A stretch of 64,000 nt of DNA from NCBI RefSeq assembly GCF_014641615.1, contig NZ_BMIB01000006.1:372001-436000 (forward strand). The letters are read 5' to 3'. The first letter of the stretch is position 1. The number at the start of each line of letters is the position of its first letter. This stretch comes from Filimonas zeae. Its GTDB lineage: Bacteria > Bacteroidota > Bacteroidia > Chitinophagales > Chitinophagaceae. The translations under genes were made by a program, and so were the position numbers. The notes under the pieces were generated by a model, which saw only the letters and a program-made list of their open reading frames with translations, ran no database searches and was not told where the DNA came from. Of this stretch, positions 1 through 8,115 are shown one piece after another.

Positions 1-605
1 CCATGCTCCTGGGCTATCTTGGGTTTAATGCCCCGCCATGACCGGCCATATTTAGCAATTACAATTTTCCCTTTTACATCAATACCCAGTCTTTCCAGCT
101 GTTCATAATCTGCCGGTAACCCGTAATTCACAAAAACCAGCTCTCCGGTTACATCACCATCAGCACCCCATGCATTGTAAGTAGGCAACTGACCATCCTG
201 ACCGGAAGTGGGGTCTTCCTTCAGCGCCGGTTCTTTCAGCAACGCTTTATAAGTAGTAGGCGAAATCAATTCCAGTTCACGAACACGGGGCGTAGGAAAC
301 AATACCTGAAACACTTCCGTTTTTACATCAAAACCATAACTTTTAAACTTAGCAGCTACTTTATCGGCTACAGCCTTACCGTTAGCAGAGCCTATATGAT
401 GCGGGCGAGCCGCCAGATCAAATATGGTTTTGCCAATATTGTCTGCATTTACCAGCTGATCAAACTGTGCCTCAGTCTGTAACTGGGCAGCACTTGTTTT
501 ATCGGTAAAGCCCGGCAGCGTTTTAAAAGCAGATTGTGCAAAAGCAGCACCGTTAGTAAGCAGCAGCATACCGGCAATGACCGATTGTACAGTTATGGTT
601 TTCAT
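1..605 (-). CDS. M28-family (PSMA-like) exported peptidase, N-terminal part
   Basis: The reading frame starts at the ATG at 605 and stays open to the window edge, so only the first ~201 residues are seen. It opens with a signal peptide ending near AAFAQS. Around residues 150-200 is a protease-associated (PA) domain pattern (GELVFVNYGLP...GKIVIAKYG...RGIKPKIAQEHG), as in glutamate carboxypeptidase II/transferrin-receptor-like M28 peptidases. The zinc-binding catalytic domain lies beyond the left edge, so activity cannot be confirmed. By family it would be an exported aminopeptidase or carboxypeptidase. It begins 10 bp after mgsA ends and may share its transcript. Confidence 0.8.
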   Translation of the reverse strand, partial: MKTITVQSVIAGMLLLTNGAAFAQSAFKTLPGFTDKTSAAQLQTEAQFDQLVNADNIGKTIFDLAARPHHIGSANGKAVADKVAAKFKSYGFDVKTEVFQVLFPTPRVRELELISPTTYKALLKEPALKEDPTSGQDGQLPTYNAWGADGDVTGELVFVNYGLPADYEQLERLGIDVKGKIVIAKYGRSWRGIKPKIAQEH

Positions 606-615
606 GTCTATTGAA

Positions 616-1080
616 TTAGGTATGTATTCCTCTCGATAAATAGTCTGTGTAATCAGGCACCGCTGCCTCGTATTCACTGCTCATGTAAGGAGAAGTCATA
701 ATAAAATCCGCTGTTGCCCTGTCGCAGGCCATGGGAATATTCCAGGCTACCACCAGCCGCAGTAAAGCTTTTACATCGCTGTCGTGTGGCTGGGCTTCCA
801 TAGGGTCCCAGAAAAAGATCATAATATCAATTTCACCGGTAGCTATCATAGCACCCAGTTGCTGGTCGCCACCCAAGGGGCCGCTCAATACTCTTTTTAC
901 GGGTATCTCCAGCATTTCCTCCAGTAATCTGCCTGTAGTTCCTGTCGCTATCAACTCATGCTGTCTCAGTTGGTCTTTGTTAGAGGCAGCCCATTTTATC
1001 AGATCTGCTTTCCTGTTGTCATGCGCAACCATGGCAATTCTTTTCCTGGCTGCCAGTTTTTTAATTTTAGGCATACGCAA
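616..1080 (-). CDS. mgsA: Methylglyoxal synthase
   Basis: At 154 aa it is close to the 152-aa E. coli enzyme. It converts dihydroxyacetone phosphate to methylglyoxal and phosphate, a cytoplasmic bypass of lower glycolysis. Family active-site residues are visible: H20 in VAHDNRK, the TGTTG phosphate loop at 47-50, D72 in GPLGGDQQ, H99 and D102 in AQPHDSD. An in-frame ATG two codons in gives an alternative start (MPKIKK). The gene lies 21 bp after a Crp-type regulator and 10 bp before the M28 peptidase on the same strand, so a three-gene transcript is likely. Confidence 0.93.
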   Translation of the reverse strand: MRMPKIKKLAARKRIAMVAHDNRKADLIKWAASNKDQLRQHELIATGTTGRLLEEMLEIPVKRVLSGPLGGDQQLGAMIATGEIDIMIFFWDPMEAQPHDSDVKALLRLVVAWNIPMACDRATADFIMTSPYMSSEYEAAVPDYTDYLSRGIHT

Positions 1081-1101
1081 TAATAAGGCATTTCTGCATT
1101 T

Positions 1102-1680
1102 TTATTTTGCGGATAACTGACGGCGGATGCGGCTTAAACTTTCCGGGGTAATTCCCAGGTAGGAGGCAATATAAATCAGGGGAACCCGGTTGAGAATATC
1201 CGGGTAAGATTGTAGCAATTCGGCATACCGCTCTTCGGCAGGCATACTTAATGATAAAACCAACCGCCGCTGCAAGCGTACATAAGCGTTTTGTAGCAGC
1301 AGGCGCATCCAGCGTTCTAATGCGGGAATAGTCTGGTACAGCTTTTCCATGTCTTCTTTGTAAAAAAGAAGCAGTTCACTGTCTTCCATACTTTCAATAG
1401 ATAATATAGCAGGGGCCTCCGAAACATAGCTATACAGATCGCTTACCCAGTTGTCTTCAAAAGCAAACTGAACAATCTGCTCCACGCCTTTATTGTCTGC
1501 TGAAAATGAGCGGACTGCTCCGGTGTTTACAAAAACGAGATAGTTACACACTTCGCCTGAATGCAGTAAACGGCTCTTCTTTTTAAGAGCAACCTTACGG
1601 GCGCAATTTTCTATTTCTACAAGTTCCTGCGCTGATAAGGAAACCCTTCGGGATATGTTTTCCCGGATACGATTATACAT
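1102..1680 (-). CDS. Crp/Fnr-family transcriptional regulator
   Basis: 192 aa. Residues ~20-125 form a cyclic-nucleotide-binding-like beta barrel (LLHSGEVCNYLVFVNTGAVRSF). The C-terminus carries a helix-turn-helix (IYIASYLGITPESLSRIRRQL). This architecture is common in Bacteroidota, where the ligand is usually unknown. It probably leads the transcript containing mgsA and the M28 peptidase, so it may regulate methylglyoxal formation or itself; that is inference from position only. Confidence 0.88.
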   Translation of the reverse strand: MYNRIRENISRRVSLSAQELVEIENCARKVALKKKSRLLHSGEVCNYLVFVNTGAVRSFSADNKGVEQIVQFAFEDNWVSDLYSYVSEAPAILSIESMEDSELLLFYKEDMEKLYQTIPALERWMRLLLQNAYVRLQRRLVLSLSMPAEERYAELLQSYPDILNRVPLIYIASYLGITPESLSRIRRQLSAK

Positions 1681-1701
1681 ATATGTAAGCTAAAGATAAA
1701 T

Positions 1702-1733
1702 GAAAAAGCCCTCCCGGAGAACCGGGATGGCTC
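1702..1733 (-). terminator. Rho-independent terminator of recA
   Basis: Stem TCCCGG/CCGGGA with loop AGAA, extended by AGCC/GGCT across one mismatch. On the minus strand it is followed by TTTTTCATTT. It sits 41 bp after the recA stop codon. Confidence 0.75.
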
Positions 1734-1773
1734 ATACTTACTAAACCCCCAAACATATATGTAAGGCTGTAGC

Positions 1774-2823
1774 TTATGCTTCAGCAGCGGCCGCAGCAGC
1801 TGCTGCCGGCTTCACTTCTGCTGCACCGCTCTGAACGGCAGCTACTTTGGCCCGTATTTTTCCTTCAATTTCAGCTGCCAGCTCAGGATTATCCATAATC
1901 AGTTGTTTTACTGCTTCACGGCCCTGACCTAACTTGTTGCTGTCGTAGCTGAACCAGCTACCACTTTTTTGTATAATACCCAATTCCACACCCATATCTA
2001 TAATCTCACCCACTTTGCTGATACCTTCTCCAAAAATGATATCGAACTCAGTGCTGCGGAAAGGAGGCGCTACTTTGTTTTTCACCACTTTCACTTTCAC
2101 ACGGTTACCAATGGCCTCATCACCATCTTTAATCTGAGTGGAACGGCGGATATCTAACCTTACTGATGCATAGAATTTCAAAGCGTTACCACCGGTAGTA
2201 GTTTCGGGGTTGCCGAACATAACACCGATTTTTTCACGCAGCTGGTTGATGAATATACAAACCGTGTTGGTTTTGCTGATGGTAGCCGTAAGCTTACGTA
2301 AGGCCTGGCTCATCAAACGGGCCTGTAAGCCCATTTTGCTATCACCCATTTCGCCTTCCAGTTCACCCTTGGGTACCAGCGCCGCCACAGAGTCAATTAC
2401 CACCACATCCAGCGCACCGGATAAAATTAAACGGTCAGCAATTTCCAGTGCCTGCTCACCATAGTCAGGCTGAGAAATCAACAGGCTGTCTACATCTACA
2501 CCCAGCTTTCTCGCATACGCACTGTCAAACGCATGTTCCGCATCCACTATAGCACAGATACCGCCTTTTTTCTGCGCTTCTGCAATAACGTGGGTAGAAA
2601 GCGTGGTTTTACCGGAAGATTCAGGACCATAAATTTCAATGATACGACCCTTAGGTAAACCACCGATGCCGAGCGCCAGATCCAGTCCGATAGAACCGGT
2701 AGAAACAACTTCCATTTCTTTATCCGCCCGCTCATTCATCATCATTACGCTGCCCTTACCAAAATCCTTATCAATTTTATCTATAGTTAACTTCAGCGCT
2801 TTGAGTTTGTCTGCATTTGACAT
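1774..2823 (-). CDS. recA: Recombinase RecA
   Basis: 349 aa, normal length. It is the ATP-dependent strand-exchange protein of homologous recombination and the trigger of SOS-type responses. Walker A is GPESSGKT at 66-73, and the L2 region FINQLREKIGVMFGNPETTTGGNALKFY is conserved in blocks. The tail is alanine-rich (about ten Ala), unlike the acidic tail of E. coli RecA. Upstream on the minus strand is TACTTTTA, close to the Bacteroidota -7 box. recX lies on the same strand ~1.4 kb upstream, separated by kdnB, so the usual recA-recX pairing is only approximate here. Confidence 0.98.
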   Translation of the reverse strand: MSNADKLKALKLTIDKIDKDFGKGSVMMMNERADKEMEVVSTGSIGLDLALGIGGLPKGRIIEIYGPESSGKTTLSTHVIAEAQKKGGICAIVDAEHAFDSAYARKLGVDVDSLLISQPDYGEQALEIADRLILSGALDVVVIDSVAALVPKGELEGEMGDSKMGLQARLMSQALRKLTATISKTNTVCIFINQLREKIGVMFGNPETTTGGNALKFYASVRLDIRRSTQIKDGDEAIGNRVKVKVVKNKVAPPFRSTEFDIIFGEGISKVGEIIDMGVELGIIQKSGSWFSYDSNKLGQGREAVKQLIMDNPELAAEIEGKIRAKVAAVQSGAAEVKPAAAAAAAAEA

Positions 2824-3046
2824 AGTAAGTATATTTTAAAGTGTTTTCAGTAACCAAGTTACTCAAGGCCATAAAAGTAGAACAATTTTATTATCAACAC
2901 TAATTTATTTAGTTTTTTTATTCCAACTTTTTTGGCAGCCCTTTAGCAATGGTTTCTCCATCCGTTTTCCCCTGCATCGAACGGGAGTAAAGCATGAGCG
3001 AAGGATAACCGAAGGAAAGCTCCCGGAAAACCGGAGCCCCAAACAC

Positions 3047-3082
3047 AAAAAAAGAAGGTGCATCCTCATCAGATACACCCTC
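3047..3082 (-). terminator. Terminator of kdnB
   Basis: On the minus strand an 11-bp stem GAGGGTGTATC/GATGCACCTTC (with G-T pairs) is followed by TTTTTTTG. It lies just after the kdnB stop. A second smaller hairpin (GCTCCCGG-aaaa-CCGGAGC) follows at about 3019-3037. Confidence 0.7.
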
Positions 3083-3115
3083 AGCTGGTTTATTAAAGAA
3101 ACAATTTTGTTTGTG

Positions 3116-4195
3116 CTACAAACGCTCGTACAACGCTCTTAGTTTTTCGCGGGTCATAATGCTTTCCCAGTCTTTACCCAGTGCATTTTCCCACAGCGGT
3201 TTCATACCCAGCGATACGCTGATCATACTTTCAAACTGCTCTTCGGTCAGTCCTTTGGTAATACCCTGCGGAATTTCAATTTTATGCTTCTCCACCATGC
3301 GTTTGAATTTCTCAACGCCTTCAGGATAATATTCTTCCAGTTTGTCAAAAACTATACAGTTGCCAATACCATGTTTGGTGCCCAGCACGTAGGCCAGGCC
3401 ATAACTTACCGCATGAGCTACCCCCACCTGGCTGTAAGCTATGCTCATACCACCAGCATAAGAGGCCATTACCAGTTTTTCGTCGCACTCATCATCCCAA
3501 ACGTCTTTATCCAGGAACACTTCTTCGCATAATACCTGTGCTTTTTCGCCATAGCTCTGGCTGAAAGCGTTCAGGTAGGTACCGTTTAAAGATTCCACGC
3601 AGTGGATAAAGCAATCCATAGCAGTATAAAAACGCTGGTTGGCCGGTACGGTTTTGCACAGTTCGGGGTCCAGCACAATCTGGTCAAAAGTGGTAAAGTC
3701 AGAGTTCATGCCCAGTTTGCGGGTAGGGCCGGTTAATACACAGGTACGGCTAACCTCGGCACCGGTACCGGCAATAGTGGGTATACCCGCTTTGTATACG
3801 CCGGGTACTTTTACCAGATCCCATCCCTGATAATCCACAGAGGAGCCGGGGTTGGTCATCATCAGCGCTACCGCTTTGGCAGTATCCATTACAGAACCGC
3901 CGCCAATACCAATAATACCGCTTACGGTTCCGAATTCTGCTTTCAGATCGTCGCGCAGTTTATCCACGCCGGAAGTTTTGGGTTCGTAGGTAACATCTAT
4001 AATTACAATCTTATCCTTGCCCCTTAACGGAATGCGGGATAAAAATTCCTGCTGATCCTGAAAATATTCATCCACAAAAAAGATCATCGGCGCATCGCCC
4101 TTACGCTGCGGAGCCAGAATTTCGTCTAACTGATTAAACGAGCCCCTTCCATATACCACGTAATTGACCATTCTGAAGTTTCGAAACTGTGCCAT
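3116..4195 (-). CDS. kdnB: 3-deoxy-alpha-D-manno-octulosonate 8-oxidase (KdnB-type Fe/Zn alcohol dehydrogenase)
   Basis: 359 aa iron-type alcohol dehydrogenase. By recall it matches Shewanella KdnB along its whole length: GRGSF near 17, IGGGSVMDTAKAV (97-109), TISGTGAE-like IAGTGAEVSR, YTAMDCFIHCVESL and AHAVSYGLAYVLG. Predicted metal ligands are D194, H198, H261 and H275. KdnB oxidises the C8 alcohol of KDO so that the aminotransferase KdnA can make 8-amino-8-deoxy-KDO for lipid A-core. KdnA is not adjacent here. A different group III alcohol dehydrogenase activity cannot be excluded. The gene stands between recA and recX with its own terminator. Confidence 0.82.
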   Translation of the reverse strand: MAQFRNFRMVNYVVYGRGSFNQLDEILAPQRKGDAPMIFFVDEYFQDQQEFLSRIPLRGKDKIVIIDVTYEPKTSGVDKLRDDLKAEFGTVSGIIGIGGGSVMDTAKAVALMMTNPGSSVDYQGWDLVKVPGVYKAGIPTIAGTGAEVSRTCVLTGPTRKLGMNSDFTTFDQIVLDPELCKTVPANQRFYTAMDCFIHCVESLNGTYLNAFSQSYGEKAQVLCEEVFLDKDVWDDECDEKLVMASYAGGMSIAYSQVGVAHAVSYGLAYVLGTKHGIGNCIVFDKLEEYYPEGVEKFKRMVEKHKIEIPQGITKGLTEEQFESMISVSLGMKPLWENALGKDWESIMTREKLRALYERL

Positions 4196-4231
4196 AGCTG
4201 CATTTTAGAAAAGCGAAGGTAATATGTTTAC

Positions 4232-4723
4232 TTAATTAGAATCTATGCCTTTACTACAGGCATCCACCGCTATTTTAGCCAGCGGATATTCAAACCCTTT
4301 CTGCACCAGATAGTTTATGGTTTTGGCAAAGCGGGTTATACCTGTTTCGCGCTCCAGCGTTTCCCATTTATCTTCTGCCAGCCGGGTTAATGTGGCGGTG
4401 TAATCTTCCTCCGGTATAGAGGCCAGTGCGGTTTTAATATTATAGGCGCTTACCTGCCGTTGCTTCAGTTCGTGGGTAATTTTAATACGGCCCCATTTTT
4501 TCATGCGGAATTTACCACCGGCAAACTGACAGGCAAACCGCTCTTCGTTCAGATAATCCTCGGCAATCAGGTTTACCAGAATTTCTTCCACATCGGTTTT
4601 GCGCAGTCCAAAACCATACAATTTCTCCTTTACCTCCTGGTGGGTTCTTTCCTGGTAGGCGCAGTAATGCCTTATTTTGGGTATGGCTTTTTCTTTCGGT
4701 ATTTCACGGCCCGGAAACTGCAT
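4232..4723 (-). CDS. recX: Regulatory protein RecX
   Basis: 163 aa, all-helical RecX family. It limits RecA filament extension by capping or inserting into the filament. Diagnostic blocks are CAYQERTHQEVKEKL near residue 20-35, EDYLNEERFACQFAGGKFRMKKWG near 53-77 and the C-terminal RLAEDKW...YLVQKGF. It is 36 bp upstream of kdnB on the same strand, with recA beyond that, so one transcript recX-kdnB-recA is possible but recA also has room for its own promoter. Confidence 0.9.
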   Translation of the reverse strand: MQFPGREIPKEKAIPKIRHYCAYQERTHQEVKEKLYGFGLRKTDVEEILVNLIAEDYLNEERFACQFAGGKFRMKKWGRIKITHELKQRQVSAYNIKTALASIPEEDYTATLTRLAEDKWETLERETGITRFAKTINYLVQKGFEYPLAKIAVDACSKGIDSN

Positions 4724-4834
4724 AGTAGTGCAAAATGCTGATTTTCTGCCGAAAATATCCCGGATTTAAACACAAATACTTCAAATTGGTACACTTATGT
4801 GCATAGTATGCCCATTCTAATTAGCGTAGATTAA

Positions 4835-4842
4835 TAATTTTG
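4835..4842 (+). promoter_or_regulatory. Putative -7 promoter element of dnaN
   Basis: TAATTTTG matches the Bacteroidota -7 consensus TAnnTTTG, 40 bp before the dnaN ATG. No clear -33 TTG box is visible at the expected distance. Confidence 0.4.
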
Positions 4843-4882
4843 CTGTAGGTTTGTTGCCAACACAAAAAATTGCAGTGACAAT

Positions 4883-5998
4883 ATGAAATTTATTGTATCG
4901 TCTTCTTCCTTATTAAAACACTTACAACAAATCAGCGGGGTAATTAACTCTAATACAGTTCTGCCTATCCTGGAAGATTTCTTATTTGAGATAGAGGACA
5001 AAAAGCTGACCATTGTGGCCACTGACCTGGAAACCGTGATGCGCGTACAAATGGAGGTGGAAAGCAAGGCCAATGGTAAAGTATGTATCCCTGCGAAAAT
5101 CCTGATTGATTCTTTAAAAAATATTCCGGACCAGCCCCTTACTTTCAGCATTGATAAAAACTTCGCTATTGAAATTACCAGCGACAATGGTAAGTACAAG
5201 GTGATGGGCGAAAATCCTGACAATTTTCCTAAAGAGCCTGTTGCTGATGATACCAATAGCTTTACAATCAGCAGCAGCTCTCTTCTTACTGCTATTAATA
5301 AAACACTTTTTGCCGTTAGTAACGATGACTTACGTCCGGCAATGACGGGTGTTTACTTTGAACTGCACAAAGACTTCATTCAATTTGTGGCTACCGATGC
5401 ACACCGTCTGGTGCGCTACAAAAAAACAAACGTAAAATGCCCTAAGGAAGACAACTTCATTGCGCCTAAAAAACCTTTGAACCTTCTGAAGAACGCATTA
5501 CCTGATAGCGATGATGAGCTGACTGTTAACTATAATGCCAGTCACTTATTTGTTACACACGGTTCTACCCAACTGATTTGTCGTTTAATTGATGCACGTT
5601 TCCCGGATTATAAAGTAGTTATCCCTACCGATAACCCGTATAAACTGCTGGTGCAGAAGTCTGACTTCCAGAGCGCCCTGCGTCGTGTAAGCGTATTCAG
5701 TAACAAAAGCACCAACCAGGTTGCCCTCAGCATCAGCGGAAGCGAATTGCAACTGGCTGCACAGGATGTGGATTTCAGCTTTGAAGGTAACGAACGCATG
5801 AGCTGTCAGTACGATGGTGAAGACCTGCAGATTGCATTCAACGCCAAGTTTCTGATTGAAATGCTGAACGCTGCCAACAGCGATGAAGTGAAGATTGAAC
5901 TGTCTACCTCTACCAAAGCCGGTATTATTAAACCTACCGAGCAGGCAGAAGAAGAAGAATTGCTGATGCTGGTAATGCCACTGATGTTAAACAGTTAA
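4883..5998 (+). CDS. dnaN: DNA polymerase III subunit beta (sliding clamp)
   Basis: 371 aa, normal for the three-domain clamp. It forms the ring dimer that tethers DNA polymerase III and other repair enzymes to DNA. Typical blocks are LQQISGVINSNTVLPILEDF at the N-terminus, ATDAHRLVRYK in domain 2 and a C-terminal end MLVMPLMLN, the family's hydrophobic partner-docking strand. It is not next to dnaA or recF, as is usual in Bacteroidota. It is one of the few plus-strand genes left of the parS region. Confidence 0.97.
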   Translation: MKFIVSSSSLLKHLQQISGVINSNTVLPILEDFLFEIEDKKLTIVATDLETVMRVQMEVESKANGKVCIPAKILIDSLKNIPDQPLTFSIDKNFAIEITSDNGKYKVMGENPDNFPKEPVADDTNSFTISSSSLLTAINKTLFAVSNDDLRPAMTGVYFELHKDFIQFVATDAHRLVRYKKTNVKCPKEDNFIAPKKPLNLLKNALPDSDDELTVNYNASHLFVTHGSTQLICRLIDARFPDYKVVIPTDNPYKLLVQKSDFQSALRRVSVFSNKSTNQVALSISGSELQLAAQDVDFSFEGNERMSCQYDGEDLQIAFNAKFLIEMLNAANSDEVKIELSTSTKAGIIKPTEQAEEEELLMLVMPLMLNS

Positions 5999-6020
5999 TA
6001 AAGTCTCTTTTCTTATACAG

Positions 6021-6050
6021 AAAACTCCCGCCGCAAACGGGAGTTTTTTT
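6021..6050 (+). terminator. Rho-independent terminator of dnaN
   Basis: A 9-bp perfect stem AAACTCCCG/CGGGAGTTT with a 7-nt loop, ending in a run of seven T. It lies 24 bp after the dnaN stop. Confidence 0.9.
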
Positions 6051-6080
6051 GTAAATTGGTTTAGCTGAAAAACGCTTGCC

Positions 6081-6899
6081 ATGGAAAAGCTTGCCCTTTA
6101 CTTTGAACATATTCCTTCTTCCCACCGCGCGCTCATTCTGGCCGGAGGCATCACACTGTTCTGGCTCATTGAAAGCGCTGTTCCACTTACTGCCTTTGCC
6201 TATAACAAATGGAAACATGCGTGGATCAATTTCTTCTTCACTTTCACTACCATCATCATCAACTTTGGTTTTGCATTGCTGATTGTATACACCAGCGACT
6301 GGTGCGTGCGGGAAGGCTTTGGTATTGTGCAATGGTTGCAAGCTCCTTTATGGCTGGCGCTGCTGGTTGGGTTGCCTTTGCTGGACCTGATAGGCGCTTA
6401 TCTGGTGCATCTGATTGAGCATAAAATAAAGTGGATGTGGAAATTTCACATGGTACACCATTCCGATCTGCATGTGGATACTACTACTGCCAACAGGCAC
6501 CATCCGGGCGAAAGTGTTTTCCGCGCGATATTTACCCTGCTGGCGGTGGGTGTTACCGGTGCACCTATCTGGCTGGTTATGTTGTATCAGTCACTTTCAG
6601 TTGTGTTGTCTCAGTTTAACCATGCTAACATAAAACTGCCGGCGGCAATTGATAAAGTACTCCGGCTGGTAATTGTTACACCTGCTATGCACCGGGTACA
6701 CCATCATTTCAAACGGCCCGAAACAGATTCCAACTATGGAAACATCTTTACCTTCTGGGATAGATTGTTTGGCACCTATCATTCCGGAGGTACGCAACAC
6801 CTGCAGTATGGGCTGGATGTACTGGCTGGCAGGGGAGATGAAAACCTGAAAGAGCAACTGCTGCTACCCTTTGACCGTACCATTAAAACCGATTATTAA
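6081..6899 (+). CDS. Sterol desaturase/fatty acid hydroxylase family membrane protein
   Basis: 272 aa with about four hydrophobic segments. The di-iron histidine clusters of the superfamily are present: HLIEH, HMVHHSD, NRHHPGE and HRVHHHFKR. Family members are oxygen-dependent C-hydroxylases or desaturases of lipids in the inner membrane; in Bacteroidota candidate substrates include fatty acyl chains and carotenoids, but the substrate is not evident here. Its stop overlaps the stop of the convergent nadR-like gene by 4 bp. Confidence 0.88.
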   Translation: MEKLALYFEHIPSSHRALILAGGITLFWLIESAVPLTAFAYNKWKHAWINFFFTFTTIIINFGFALLIVYTSDWCVREGFGIVQWLQAPLWLALLVGLPLLDLIGAYLVHLIEHKIKWMWKFHMVHHSDLHVDTTTANRHHPGESVFRAIFTLLAVGVTGAPIWLVMLYQSLSVVLSQFNHANIKLPAAIDKVLRLVIVTPAMHRVHHHFKRPETDSNYGNIFTFWDRLFGTYHSGGTQHLQYGLDVLAGRGDENLKEQLLLPFDRTIKTDY

Positions 6900-7426
6900 T
6901 CCGCTATATGCTTTTTCACTGCGGCTATTGCTTTTTGCAGCCGCTGCTCATAACTGCCGCTGATGCTTACCCAGGGGGTGGACTGGTTAATCAGAATGTC
7001 TTTATAAATCTGGTATAATTCCCGCCGGGGCTGTTCATCGGGATATTCGCGCAGTTCGTCTTTTACCCAGGGCAGGTCTATATCGCACAGCAGGTACAGA
7101 TCATACTTTCTGGTTACAATTTCTTCCAGTATAAAGGAATGGCATTTACCAAACACATATTCACACCACACCTTCATTACATACATATCCGTATCAATAA
7201 ATAACAGCGGATTTTTCTGTTGTGCTTCCTGTGCATGGCGGTCTTCCAGCGCCAGCTGGCCTTTGGCAATAGTTAGCAGATCAGCAAACTGGTAATTGCT
7301 GCCATGGGTAAGGAGGTATTCCCTGGCATATTCCGGACACCACTGTGTTTGATAGTGCTGCGCCAGTTGTTCACATAAGGTACTTTTGCCGGTTGACTCC
7401 GGACCTATCACTACTATTTTCTTCAT
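6896..7426 (-). CDS. NadR-like P-loop kinase (probable ribosylnicotinamide kinase)
   Basis: 176 aa, matching only the kinase part of NadR: Walker A GPESTGKST at 8-16, then CPEYAREYL, FIDTDMYVMKVWCEYVFG and LLCDIDLPWVKDELREYPD. It should phosphorylate nicotinamide riboside to NMN in the cytoplasm. The adenylyltransferase and repressor domains of enterobacterial NadR are absent. It overlaps pnuC by 4 bp (ATGA), so the two are translationally coupled: PnuC imports riboside and this kinase traps it. Confidence 0.85.
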   Translation of the reverse strand: MKKIVVIGPESTGKSTLCEQLAQHYQTQWCPEYAREYLLTHGSNYQFADLLTIAKGQLALEDRHAQEAQQKNPLLFIDTDMYVMKVWCEYVFGKCHSFILEEIVTRKYDLYLLCDIDLPWVKDELREYPDEQPRRELYQIYKDILINQSTPWVSISGSYEQRLQKAIAAVKKHIAD

Positions 7427-8040
7427 GCCATCTCTTTTTCACGTTTCCAGGTGCGGTACCATGTAATCCACCCTGAAATAGCCAGCGTCAGAAATACCAT
7501 AAACTGTACGCTGGTAAATACATATCCTTTTATAAAATACAAAGGTATAGACACTATGTTGGTGATGCTCCACCACAACCAGTTTTCCACTTTTTTACGG
7601 TTCATCAGTAACATACCGGTGTAAGCCGCGGCTGAAGCCAGTGCATCTTCTACCGGAACGGTACTGTTGGTAAATCGCGCCAGTATTTCATACAGTAGTA
7701 ACCACATGCCGCCAAAAAAGAGCAGTTGCTGCTGCCAATCCCGCCGGTTAGATACGGTGATCTTTAATACTTTTTCACCGGTGGTATCTTTTTGTAGCCA
7801 CATATACCAACCGATTATATTCATGACCACGTAATACACATTCAACCCACCTTCAGCATACAGGCCGCCGGCAAAACTGATGTATACATAAATAGCGGTA
7901 CTGATAACCCCGAACGGATATACCAGAATATTGGCAGAGCGTGAAAAGTATACACTGGCTATGCCCGTAAGTACGGCTATGCCCTCCGGGAGGGTGGTAG
8001 CCCGCAGCCCTTCCATAAACCGGTGTATCAGTTCTTCCAT
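7423..8040 (-). CDS. pnuC: Nicotinamide riboside transporter PnuC
   Basis: 205 aa integral membrane protein with about seven helices. The PnuC signature WLWWSITN (W-x-x-W-x-x-x-N type) lies in the C-terminal half, and a NIIGWYMW motif precedes it. It mediates facilitated uptake of nicotinamide riboside, driven by phosphorylation inside the cell. The downstream NadR-like kinase overlaps by 4 bp. Some PnuC relatives carry thiamine (PnuT), but no THI-box riboswitch is visible upstream and the partner kinase argues for riboside. Confidence 0.9.
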   Translation of the reverse strand: MEELIHRFMEGLRATTLPEGIAVLTGIASVYFSRSANILVYPFGVISTAIYVYISFAGGLYAEGGLNVYYVVMNIIGWYMWLQKDTTGEKVLKITVSNRRDWQQQLLFFGGMWLLLYEILARFTNSTVPVEDALASAAAYTGMLLMNRKKVENWLWWSITNIVSIPLYFIKGYVFTSVQFMVFLTLAISGWITWYRTWKREKEMA

Positions 8041-8045
8041 CCTTT

Positions 8046-8053
8046 CAAAGTTA
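8046..8053 (-). promoter_or_regulatory. Putative -7 element of pnuC
   Basis: On the minus strand TAACTTTG matches TAnnTTTG and ends 5 nt before the pnuC ATG. A second match TATATTTG lies at 8058-8065, and the latter would give a more usual leader. Which one is used cannot be told. Confidence 0.35.
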
Positions 8054-8115
8054 ACAGCAAATATACCTTCCGGTGCTTTTAACTGCTATATTTACAACAG
8101 CCGTAAATACGCTAT

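Noticed and set aside
8041..8115. Thiamine pyrophosphate riboswitch in front of pnuC
   Set aside because: The interval is short and shows none of the conserved THI-box segments; the overlapping NadR-like kinase fits nicotinamide riboside.
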